DNA of 8,399 bases, taken from NVQY01 sp047639325. GTDB taxonomy: Bacteria > Pseudomonadota > Alphaproteobacteria > Rhodobacterales > Rhodobacteraceae. The notes beneath the pieces are model-generated. The model was given only the letters and a program-made list of their open reading frames with translations, ran no database searches and was not told the DNA's origin. The stretch spans positions 1 to 8,399 of the forward strand of contig JBLINN010000191.1 of the NCBI GenBank assembly GCA_047639325.1. The letters run 5' to 3'. Positions 1-6,330 of the stretch are shown one piece after another. A program made the position numbers and the translations under genes. Position 1 is the first letter of the stretch, and the number at the start of each line of letters is the position of its first letter.

Positions 1-753
1 CCGATATCGGTGCTGTATGTGCACGGGTTGTCCGCCACATCCCAGGAAATTCGCCCGGTGCCGGACCGTATAGCTGCCGCGCTTGGGGCCAATCTGGTCT
101 ATACTCGCCTGCGTGGTCACGGGCGCGGCAGCGATCCGATGGCCGAGGCGACGGTGCAGGACTGGATGTCAGACACCGCCGAAGGCTTGGCCGCTGCCCG
201 CGCCGTAGGCGAAAGGGTGGTGGTGATCTCTACCTCCACCGGCGGCACGCTGGTTGCGGCGGCCTTGCAAGACCCGCAACTGGCGGAAAATGTGGCGGCG
301 GTGATTTTTGTTTCCCCGAATTTCGGGGTCAACCATCCGCTGGCCTTTATGTCCACCTGGCCCTTTGCCCGCACCATCATCCGGCTGGCCGAGGGCGAGC
401 GGCGCAATTCCGAACCGGGGTCAGAAGCGCAGGCAAAATATTGGAGCTATAACTACCCAACCTCGTCTGTGGCCGTGATGTCCGCCTTGATCAAGGCGGT
501 GGTGTCCGGCGACTTTGCGGCAGTCACGGTACCGGCGCTGTTCTGGTATTCCGAAGCCGACAAGGTGGTGCGCCCGGATATCACCCGCGACATTACCGGG
601 CGCTGGGGCGGGCCGGTTACGGTCAAAACCGTGATAATGGGGCCAACGGATGACCCTAGCAGCCACGTGATCACCGGCGATATCATGTCGCCGGGCCAGA
701 CAGATATCGCGGTGGACGGTATGCTGGACTGGCTGGAAACGGTATTGAACTGA
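1..753 (+). CDS. alpha/beta hydrolase, 5' end cut off by window
   Basis: The reading frame is open from base 1 with no start in context, so the N-terminus lies outside the window; 250 codons including the stop are visible. Seen: an HG oxyanion-type motif (HGLSAT, visible residues 8-13), the GHGRG segment near 39-43, a nucleophile elbow STSTGG with Ser79 as probable nucleophile, an acid in the YSEAD segment and a late His in the SSHVITGD segment. These are in the order of an alpha/beta-hydrolase catalytic triad. The usual first Gly of GxSxG is Ser here. Similar proteins carry an N-terminal signal or membrane segment and are called esterases or lipases; whether this one does cannot be seen. Its TGA overlaps the ATG of the VOC gene (TGATG), so the two are probably translationally coupled. 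Substrate unknown; family call firm, function open. Confidence 0.88.
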   Translation, partial: PISVLYVHGLSATSQEIRPVPDRIAAALGANLVYTRLRGHGRGSDPMAEATVQDWMSDTAEGLAAARAVGERVVVISTSTGGTLVAAALQDPQLAENVAAVIFVSPNFGVNHPLAFMSTWPFARTIIRLAEGERRNSEPGSEAQAKYWSYNYPTSSVAVMSALIKAVVSGDFAAVTVPALFWYSEADKVVRPDITRDITGRWGGPVTVKTVIMGPTDDPSSHVITGDIMSPGQTDIAVDGMLDWLETVLN

Positions 754-1049
754 TGGATCAACGGATAAGTCTGATCACCCTTGGGGTGCGCGACATGGAT
801 GTTTCCGCCGGGTTTTATGCAGCACTTGGCTGGCAAAAGGTGGAAGCTGACGAAGGGGTGATAGCCTTTGATTTGATCGGTCAGACGCTGGGGCTATACC
901 CGTTACAGGCGCTGGCGGATGTGTTCTGGGGCGGGCATCACGGCTATTTCGCCGACCCGGATGGCCATATCCGGGAGGTGGCGTTTAACCCATTTTCGCC
1001 CCTGCGCGACGATGGTGCCTTTCGCTGGACAAGTTACGGCGCAGAGTAA
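753..1049 (+). CDS. VOC (glyoxalase-fold) family protein, apparently internally shortened
   Basis: A 98-aa protein beginning at the ATG that overlaps the previous stop. The N-terminal half (residues 5-50, with LITLGVRDMDVSAGFYAALGW and a LGLYP strand) is a classic first beta-alpha-beta-beta-beta module of the vicinal oxygen chelate fold. The C-terminal part (FWGGHHGYFADPDGHIREVAFNP, residues 58-80) is the end of the second module. Members of this subgroup are usually about 125-140 aa. The block normally linking the two, holding the first strand and helix of module two, is absent at about residues 54-57 without loss of frame. The N- and C-terminal signatures are otherwise intact. VOC proteins are dioxygenases, isomerases, resistance proteins or binding proteins; this one lacks part of the fold, so activity is doubtful. 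Its TAA overlaps the ATG of the next gene. Confidence 0.85.
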   Translation: MDQRISLITLGVRDMDVSAGFYAALGWQKVEADEGVIAFDLIGQTLGLYPLQALADVFWGGHHGYFADPDGHIREVAFNPFSPLRDDGAFRWTSYGAE

Positions 1050-1681
1050 TGCGCAAACCCGGCAGCATGTGGAGCCTTGAGACCTTTGGCCGGGTGCGCC
1101 TGTCGCGACATTTCTTTATGCGCGACTTTCTCTATTCGGAGATCGGTAATTTCCATCAAAAGCAAAACCTGCCGGAAAACCCCGATCTGGTGATCGAAAC
1201 CGGCCGCGCGTTTTGCCAAACCTTGCTGGACCCGCTGGAAGAAACCTTTGGCCGGGTGGCGGTGCGATCTGGATACCGGTCGCCATCGCTGAACCGGTTT
1301 GGCAATGAAAACCGGCTGAACTGCGCGCGTAATGATTATCCGCTGGAATGCCATATCTGGGATCGGGGGCAAGGCGATGACCGGGTTGCCGGGGCATCGG
1401 TGGTGATTCCGTGGTTTGCCGACCAGTACGATAAGGGGCGCGATTGGCGTGATCTGGCGTGGTGGCTGCATGACCATCTGGATTATTCTGACATCTGGTT
1501 CTTTCCCAAACTCTGCGCCTTTAACCTGACTTGGCGGGCGCTGCCCTTGCGCCGGATCGACAGCTATATCGCGCCGCGAGGCCGCTTGTTGGCCGCTGGC
1601 GCCGACCCCTGCGAACCAAAGGCCAAGCGGCAGCAACGTTATGCAGATTTCCCGCGCTTTCGTGGCATTCAACACCCCTGA
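1049..1681 (+). CDS. M15 peptidase-like (D-Ala-D-Ala carboxypeptidase fold) protein, possible pseudoenzyme
   Basis: A 210-aa protein starting in the TAATG overlap with the VOC gene, so probably coupled to it. The N-terminal half resembles Peptidase_M15_3: LSRHFFMRDFLYSE (18-31), a helical stretch, then the hallmark RSGYRSPSLN (73-82). After that the family expects a His, an Asp about seven residues on, and a late His. Here His102 (CHIWD) is present, but the strand that should carry the Asp reads GASVVIPW (115-122) and the late strand reads FNLTW (158-162) instead of a His-containing one. His141 and His143 (LHDHL) lie between. No signal peptide is visible. True M15 enzymes cleave peptidoglycan peptides; the missing ligands suggest a non-catalytic or altered role. 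The coding call is strong, the family moderate, the function unknown. Confidence 0.8.
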   Translation: MRKPGSMWSLETFGRVRLSRHFFMRDFLYSEIGNFHQKQNLPENPDLVIETGRAFCQTLLDPLEETFGRVAVRSGYRSPSLNRFGNENRLNCARNDYPLECHIWDRGQGDDRVAGASVVIPWFADQYDKGRDWRDLAWWLHDHLDYSDIWFFPKLCAFNLTWRALPLRRIDSYIAPRGRLLAAGADPCEPKAKRQQRYADFPRFRGIQHP

Positions 1682-1791
1682 TCCGCTGCATTGCCGCTTG
1701 CCCGCATAACGGGAACACCGCAGACTGCGCGCAAGGCAGTAATCAGGGAAACCGCAGGTGAGCAAAGCAACAAATTCCGGGGGTGTGACCG

Positions 1792-2499
1792 ATGACTGAA
1801 CCATTGGTTTTGTTGCCCGGCATGATGTGTGATGATCGGCTTTTTACACCGCAGATCCGGGCATTTTGTCCGGACCGGGCGGTGATGATTGCGCCGATCT
1901 CGCAGGGGGATCGTGTCGAAGACATCGTCAGAAATCTTTTGGATCAATTGCCAGAGCGGTTTGCGCTGGCCGGGCTAAGTATGGGTGGCATCGTCGCGAT
2001 GGAGGTGCTGAACCGCGCCCCTAAACGCGTCACCCGTTTGTGCTTGATGGATACCAATCCGCTGGCCGAATCGGCAGCGGTGGCTGCGGCGCGCGAACCG
2101 ATGATTGTCGGCGCGCAGGCCGGGCGGCTGGACGAAGTGATGCGCGAAGCGCTGCGGCCAGAGTTTCTGGCACCAGGCCCCAAGCGGCTGGAAGTGTTGA
2201 ACCTGATGTACCAAATGGCCGCCGATCTTGGCGCGGAGCTGTTTGTGCGCCAGTCACGCGCCTTGCAGCGGCGACCGGATCAGCAGGCTACATTGCGCAA
2301 ATGTAAATTGCCGACGCTGATTATGTGCGGCGAACATGACAAGCTGACCCCGGTGCGGCGGCACGAATTTATGGCCGAATTGATCCCGGGTGCACATCTG
2401 AAAATCATCCTAAACGCCGGGCATATCCCGACATTGGAGCAACCCGAAGCGACCAATGCCGCCATGCGGGACTGGCTGGATCAGCGCATCGACGGGTAA
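1792..2499 (+). CDS. alpha/beta hydrolase (235 aa)
   Basis: A complete small alpha/beta hydrolase with no signal peptide, so presumably cytoplasmic. Visible in order: N-terminal strand and oxyanion region LVLLPGMMCDDRLF (5-18), nucleophile elbow GLSMGG with Ser63, a cap region (about 90-165), catalytic acid in CGEHDKLTP (Asp183) and catalytic His in NAGHIPTLEQPE (His211). The length and triad look intact. The ATG at 1792 is preceded by a G-rich Shine-Dalgarno-like run (1779-1783), and an in-frame TGA at 1786-1788 excludes an upstream start. It lies 110 bp after the M15-like gene and converges with the DUF6151 gene, overlapping its end by 19 bp. An esterase or thioesterase acting on hydroxyacyl compounds would suit the PHB neighbourhood, but that is inference; nothing in the sequence fixes the substrate. 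Confidence 0.92.
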   Translation: MTEPLVLLPGMMCDDRLFTPQIRAFCPDRAVMIAPISQGDRVEDIVRNLLDQLPERFALAGLSMGGIVAMEVLNRAPKRVTRLCLMDTNPLAESAAVAAAREPMIVGAQAGRLDEVMREALRPEFLAPGPKRLEVLNLMYQMAADLGAELFVRQSRALQRRPDQQATLRKCKLPTLIMCGEHDKLTPVRRHEFMAELIPGAHLKIILNAGHIPTLEQPEATNAAMRDWLDQRIDG

Positions 2500-3080
2500 A
2501 GGGCGGCGCGTTCTTCTTTGCTGGGGATTTTGGCTGTGGCCACGGGCTTGCCGGTCTCGACATCGAAAAACGGGGTTTGCCGCCAGCGCCCGGAAATGCG
2601 GGTGCCCAAAACCTGGGGCAGCATTTTCAGGATAACCCGCCCCAGCCCCTTATGCGTCGTTTTGCCACCGGGTTTGGGGGCAAATGCCTGGGCAATCACC
2701 GGCCCAATCCGCTCTGGCGTGGTTAAACGAGCGACCTGAATGCCGACAAACGGGACTTTTGCGGTGGTTGCGGTGTTGAACAGCGGGGTGTTGCAACAGG
2801 TGGCGTACCACCGCATCGTGCCGCGCGGGCTAAGCCGGTACAGGCCCAGATGTTCCTGCCCCTGAAGGGTCAGCGCATCCGGTGTTGTTTGAAACAAATC
2901 TACCGGCCCCGGGGCGGGATCGGGTTGGTCCATATACAATTGTGCCGCACGGCAATCGCTGCAGTAACACGCCACATGCGCGCCGGACGTCGCCGCCTCG
3001 GGCGTGAAATGCCCGTCCAACTTGCCACAGGCACAGGCGAATTCAAGGGGCGCGGTCTTGTCGCCCGCACCCCTTGCCAT
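2481..3080 (-). CDS. DUF6151 / GFA-like zinc protein downstream of phaZ
   Basis: A 199-aa protein whose ATG is 3 bp after the phaZ stop, so it is almost certainly in the phaZ transcript. It has a cysteine pattern like the Mss4/CENP-V (GFA) fold: CAC at 16-18, CYCSDC at 38-43 and TCC at 95-96, enough for one or two zinc sites. The segments LGLYRLSPRGTMRWYATCCNTPLFN (78-102) and FAPKPGGKTTHKGL are recalled as typical of the alphaproteobacterial DUF6151 group. No biochemical role is known to me. GFA relatives include glutathione-dependent formaldehyde-activating enzyme, but that function should not be transferred. There is no signal peptide or membrane segment. Its last codons overlap the convergent hydrolase gene. 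The family call is fairly sure; a link to PHB metabolism is only suggested by position. Confidence 0.88.
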   Translation of the reverse strand: MARGAGDKTAPLEFACACGKLDGHFTPEAATSGAHVACYCSDCRAAQLYMDQPDPAPGPVDLFQTTPDALTLQGQEHLGLYRLSPRGTMRWYATCCNTPLFNTATTAKVPFVGIQVARLTTPERIGPVIAQAFAPKPGGKTTHKGLGRVILKMLPQVLGTRISGRWRQTPFFDVETGKPVATAKIPSKEERAALYPSMR

Positions 3081-3083
3081 CGC

Positions 3084-4367
3084 CTAGGCCGCCGCGTTCT
3101 TGTTGGCTGGCTTGCGGGCCTTTTTGGAGGCCGTGTCGCCGCTGTTGGCGTTCATGAATTCGATTACCAGCGGGCGGATATTGTCGCGCCATGACCGCCC
3201 GGCAAAGATGCCGTAATGGCCGGCCCCCGGTTCCACATGGCTGGCCTTTTTGCTGTCGGGCAACCCGGTGCACAAAGCCAGCGCTGCGATGCATTGGCCT
3301 GGGGCTGAAATGTCATCATCGGCGCCTTCGACGGTTTTGACCGCAACGCGGGTGATTTTGCTGAAATCAACCTTGTGACCATCAACCACAAATTCGTTTT
3401 TGGCGATTTCGCGGTTTTTGAAAATCCGCTCCACGGTGGACAGGTAGAATTCAGCCGTCATGTCCATCACGGCCAGATATTCGTCATAGAACCGGTTGTG
3501 GGCATCGTGATCGGACGCTTCGTTGCGCGCCACGCTTTGGATCTGGTCGGTAAAGGCTTTGTTGTGACGTTCGGCGTTCATCGACACGAAGGATGCCAGT
3601 TGCAGCAAGCCGGGATAAACCATCCTGCCAACGCCCGGGTACTTGAAACCAACGCGCTGAATCGCGGTTTCTTCCAGCTGGCCCATCGTCACCCGGCGGC
3701 CAAAATCGGTCACTTCGGTTGGGGCGGCATCCGGGTCAACCGGCCCACCGATCAACGTGAGCGAGTGCGGCTGTGCGTCTGGGTCCTGCTCCGCCAGATA
3801 GGCGGTCGCGGCCAGGGTCAGCGGCACCGGCTGGCAGACGGCAACCACATGGATTTCGGGGCCCAACTTGCGCATGAAGTCGACCAGATACAGGGTGTAA
3901 TCTTCGACGTCGAACTTGCCTTCGGACACCGGAATGTCGCGGGCATTGTGCCAGTCGGTGACATAGACTTCGCAATTGACCATCAGGCTTTTGACAGTGC
4001 TGCGCAGCAGGGTTGCATAGTGACCCGACATTGGGGCAACCAGCAGCACTTTGCGGTCCTGAGTTTTGCGGCCCATGACGTTGAAATGGATCAGGTCGCC
4101 AAAGGCTTTTTCAACAACGGTGTTCACCTCGACCAGATGGTCCTTGCCGTCTTCGCAGGTAAAGGTGCGAATGCCCCAGTCAGGTTTGACCACCATGCGC
4201 TGAAACGCGCGTTCGGTGACTTCGCCCCAGGCGGCCATCATGTTCAGGCCCGGATTCGGGATCATTGAAAAGATCGGGTAAGAGGCCATTGCCTTGGCCG
4301 ACGCCCCCATCCACTGGTTGGTGTTGCGGACGGCTTCCATCATGTCGTAGGTCATCATATAGCGCAA
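3084..4367 (-). CDS. phaZ: intracellular PHB depolymerase PhaZ
   Basis: Hydrolyses intracellular poly(3-hydroxybutyrate) granules to oligomers or monomers. The 427-aa product matches the PhaZ (Ralstonia PhaZ1-type) family in length and motifs: MTYDMMEAVRN at the N-terminus, LLVAPMSGHYATLLR (108-122), YVTDWHNARDIP (135-146), the nucleophile in VAVCQP (Cys178, replacing the usual lipase Ser), the acid in EGADDDISAPGQC (an Asp at 350-352) and His384 in GAGHYGIFAGRSW. I chose the TTG at 4365-4367 because AGGAGA lies 7 nt upstream; the ATG codons at 4358 and 4355 are 16 or more nt from it. The frame stays open to 4523, but that extension overlaps phaC and is not family-like. The C-terminus is Lys/Ala-rich (SKKARKPANKNAAA), plausibly a surface tail. 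It is divergent from phaC and followed at 3 bp by the DUF6151 gene. No CTGC-N3-GCAG site lies close to its start. Confidence 0.95.
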   Translation of the reverse strand: MRYMMTYDMMEAVRNTNQWMGASAKAMASYPIFSMIPNPGLNMMAAWGEVTERAFQRMVVKPDWGIRTFTCEDGKDHLVEVNTVVEKAFGDLIHFNVMGRKTQDRKVLLVAPMSGHYATLLRSTVKSLMVNCEVYVTDWHNARDIPVSEGKFDVEDYTLYLVDFMRKLGPEIHVVAVCQPVPLTLAATAYLAEQDPDAQPHSLTLIGGPVDPDAAPTEVTDFGRRVTMGQLEETAIQRVGFKYPGVGRMVYPGLLQLASFVSMNAERHNKAFTDQIQSVARNEASDHDAHNRFYDEYLAVMDMTAEFYLSTVERIFKNREIAKNEFVVDGHKVDFSKITRVAVKTVEGADDDISAPGQCIAALALCTGLPDSKKASHVEPGAGHYGIFAGRSWRDNIRPLVIEFMNANSGDTASKKARKPANKNAAA

Positions 4368-4373
4368 TTCAGG

Positions 4374-4379
4374 TCTCCT
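4374..4379 (-). promoter_or_regulatory. phaZ ribosome binding site fixing a TTG start
   Basis: On the minus strand this reads AGGAGA, a strong Shine-Dalgarno match. It lies about 7 nt before the TTG at 4367 but about 16 nt before the first ATG at 4358. This spacing is the reason for calling TTG, giving an N-terminus of MRYMMTYD. Confidence 0.7.
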
Positions 4380-4416
4380 AAATGCGGCCGCAAAAACGGC
4401 CTGACTAATCGTCGCT

Positions 4417-4445
4417 TTGCCTCCCGAGTAAAGCCACGCTATGCT
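4417..4445 (+). promoter_or_regulatory. putative phaC promoter
   Basis: TTGCCT (4417-4422), a 17 bp spacer and TATGCT (4440-4445) form a plausible sigma-70-type promoter with 4 of 6 matches in each box. The predicted start would be near 4452, giving a leader of about 27 nt before the phaC ATG, with an AGAAGGGA Shine-Dalgarno at 4462-4469. It sits in the 111 bp region between the divergent phaZ and phaC genes. It is inferred from sequence only; alphaproteobacterial promoters are loose, so confidence is modest. Confidence 0.45.
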
Positions 4446-4452
4446 GCGTGGC
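4433..4452. repeat. inverted repeat around the phaC -10 box
   Basis: GCCACGC (4433-4439) and GCGTGGC (4446-4452) are perfect inverted arms of 7 bp. The 6 bp between them is TATGCT, the predicted -10 box of phaC. It partly overlaps the PhaR-like site at 4443-4455. It could be a DNA operator or, in the phaZ direction, a hairpin in a transcript leader. Confidence 0.5.
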
Positions 4453-4455
4453 AGC
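4443..4455. promoter_or_regulatory. PhaR-type operator in the phaC promoter
   Basis: GCTGC-GTG-GCAGC is a perfect inverted repeat with 5 bp arms that contains the CTGC-N3-GCAG core found twice in front of phaP. It covers the end of the predicted -10 box and the likely transcription start of phaC, so binding would block initiation. CTGC-N3/4-GCAG-like, TGC-rich sites are reported (recalled knowledge) for PhaR of Rhodobacter and Paracoccus. Confidence 0.6.
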
Positions 4456-4478
4456 GAGACTAGAAGGGATTCCTTAAA

Positions 4479-6284
4479 ATGACAACTACCGAAGATAGCG
4501 CAGGGCAACTGCCGGGTGAGCATTTTGAGCGATTGACCGAAAACCTGACCAAGGTCGAGGTGCTTTCAAAGCGCCTGATCGAGGTGATGTCGAACAAGGC
4601 GGGTCATAATTCCGCCCTGGACGGTCCCAGCCAGGATTTGTTTTCCAAGGCCGCTACGTCCTATTGGACCCAGGCAATGCAAAACCCTGCAAAATTGTTC
4701 GAGCATCAGTTGGAATACTGGGGCAAATCGGTTCTGCATTTTGCCGAAGCCCAACAGGCGATGGCCAAGGGCGCGCAAGAAACCCCTGATGATACCGGCC
4801 CGCAAGACCGTCGGTTCGCCAATCCGATGTGGGACACCAACCCATATTTCAACTTCGTCAAACAACAGTACCAGCTGAACGCCAAGGCCATTGAACAGGC
4901 TGTAGAAGACGTTGCCGATCTGGATGACATGGAAAAGCGGCGGCTGACCTATTTCTCGCAGCAGATCGTCGACATGATGGCGCCCACCAATTTTCTGGCC
5001 ACCAACCCGGACGCCTTGGAAAAGGCGGTGGACACGGATGGCCAGTCATTGGTGGACGGGCTGGAAAACCTGGTGGCTGACCTAGAGGCCAATAACGGCG
5101 AACTGGTGGTCCGGCTGGCCGATGGCAGCGCGTTTGAACTGGGGGGCAACATCGCAACCTCGCCGGGGGACGTGGTGTATCGCAACAAGATGATGGAGCT
5201 GATCCAGTACACGCCTGCCACCGAAACCGTGCACGAGACGCCGATTGTTCTGTTCCCGCCCTGGATCAACAAGTTCTACATTCTCGATCTGAAAGCGCAG
5301 AATAGCCTGATCAAATGGATCACCGAACAGGGCTATACCTTGTTTGTGGTTAGCTGGGTCAATCCGGACGCGTCCTATGCCGATGTCGGCATGGAGGATT
5401 ACGTCGAAGACGGTTTCCTTGCGGCAATCCGCGAGGTCAAGGCGATCTGTGGTGTCAGTCAGGTGAACACGGTGGGCTATTGCATTGCGGGCACCACGCT
5501 GGCGATGACCTTGTCCTTGCTGAAACAGCGCGGCGACAAATCGATCAAATCCGCCACCTTCTTTACCGCGCTGACGGATTTTTCCGATCAGGGGGAATTC
5601 ACGCCGTTCCTGCAGAATGATTTCATCGACGGGATCGAGGAAGAAGTGACCGCCCAAGGCTATCTGCGATCCTACATCATGGCGCGCACCTTCAGCTATC
5701 TGCGCTCTAACGACCTGATTTATGCGCCCGCGATCCGCAGCTATCTGATGGGGCAAACGCCGCCGGCGTTCGATCTGCTGTACTGGAATGGTGACGGGGC
5801 CAACCTGCCGGCCAAAATGGCGGTGCAGTATTTGCGCAGGCTGTGCCAAGGCAACGAATTTGCGGGCGACGGCATGGATCTGTTGGGTCATACACTGAAG
5901 CTAAGTGAAGTGGATGTGCCCCTGTGTTCGATCGCCTGCGAGACGGACCACATCGCTGCGTGGAAAGATTGTTTTCGCGGCGTGCAGGCGATGGGGTCGC
6001 GGTCAAAGACCTTTATTGTCACCCAATCGGGCCATATTGCCGGGATCGTGAACCCGCCGAGCAAAAAGAAATACGGCCATTACACCAATACAGATCTGTC
6101 GTTGGACTCGGCGGATTGGATGGAAGGGGCCGAGTTCCACGCAGGGTCCTGGTGGCCGCGCTGGCAAGACTGGCTGAAAAAGCGGTCTGGCAAGCAGGTT
6201 CCGGCCCGCGATCCAGGCGATTCGCAGCACCCCAGCCTGGAACCGGCGCCGGGATCATACGTAAAGGTCAAGGCAAGCCGTTGA
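4479..6284 (+). CDS. phaC: class I poly(3-hydroxyalkanoate) synthase PhaC
   Basis: Polymerises (R)-3-hydroxyacyl-CoA, mainly 3-hydroxybutyryl-CoA, into PHA at the granule surface. At 601 aa it has the usual class I length. The N-terminal domain (about 1-230) includes NPYFNFVKQQY (121-131) and the MMAPTNFLATNP signature (166-177). The catalytic alpha/beta-hydrolase domain has FPPWINKFYILDL (259-271), the synthase box GYCIAGT with Cys335 as nucleophile, the acid in CETDHIAAW (Asp490) and His519 in SGHIAGIVNPP. The Gly-Tyr-Cys-Ile-Ala-Gly box, with Ala before the last Gly, is the form I associate with Rhodobacter/Paracoccus synthases. The C-terminus ends with PGSYVKVKASR as in homologues. The ATG at 4479 has AGAAGGGA 9 nt upstream. 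There is no terminator before phaP, so read-through into phaP is possible. No PhaE or PhaR-subunit gene (class III/IV) is present, consistent with class I. Confidence 0.97.
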   Translation: MTTTEDSAGQLPGEHFERLTENLTKVEVLSKRLIEVMSNKAGHNSALDGPSQDLFSKAATSYWTQAMQNPAKLFEHQLEYWGKSVLHFAEAQQAMAKGAQETPDDTGPQDRRFANPMWDTNPYFNFVKQQYQLNAKAIEQAVEDVADLDDMEKRRLTYFSQQIVDMMAPTNFLATNPDALEKAVDTDGQSLVDGLENLVADLEANNGELVVRLADGSAFELGGNIATSPGDVVYRNKMMELIQYTPATETVHETPIVLFPPWINKFYILDLKAQNSLIKWITEQGYTLFVVSWVNPDASYADVGMEDYVEDGFLAAIREVKAICGVSQVNTVGYCIAGTTLAMTLSLLKQRGDKSIKSATFFTALTDFSDQGEFTPFLQNDFIDGIEEEVTAQGYLRSYIMARTFSYLRSNDLIYAPAIRSYLMGQTPPAFDLLYWNGDGANLPAKMAVQYLRRLCQGNEFAGDGMDLLGHTLKLSEVDVPLCSIACETDHIAAWKDCFRGVQAMGSRSKTFIVTQSGHIAGIVNPPSKKKYGHYTNTDLSLDSADWMEGAEFHAGSWWPRWQDWLKKRSGKQVPARDPGDSQHPSLEPAPGSYVKVKASR

Positions 6285-6309
6285 AAATACATCAAAATGC
6301 AAGTTTTCT

Positions 6310-6320
6310 CTGCGTTGCAG
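6310..6320. promoter_or_regulatory. PhaR-type operator O1 upstream of phaP
   Basis: CTGC-GTT-GCAG is a perfect core inverted repeat just upstream of the predicted phaP -35 box. Its centre is 29 bp from that of the second copy, close to three helical turns, so two PhaR units could sit on nearly the same face. Confidence 0.62.
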
Positions 6321-6330
6321 CATAATTTTC

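Noticed and set aside
1724..1740. ACTGC-N7-GCAGT inverted repeat before the second hydrolase, resembling a PhaR site
   Set aside because: The spacer is 7 instead of 3-4, so the half-site geometry differs from the other sites; likely chance in GC-rich DNA.
3375..4268. 297-codon open frame on the + strand opposite phaZ
   Set aside because: Antisense shadow of a well-supported phaZ; the sequence resembles no family, is rich in His, Gln and Val as expected from the complement, and has no separate signals.
4386..4401. GGCCG-CAAAAA-CGGCC hairpin in the phaZ-phaC intergenic region
   Set aside because: Only 5 bp arms and no T-run after it in either direction; too short to call a terminator or a leader regulator.
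4368..4523. N-terminal extension of phaZ to an upstream start
   Set aside because: It would overlap phaC and its promoter, has no homology-like features, and a good Shine-Dalgarno supports the TTG at 4367.
5082..5891. 269-codon open frame on the minus strand opposite phaC
   Set aside because: Mirror of the codon bias of phaC; no family resemblance and a low-complexity Gln/Arg/His composition.
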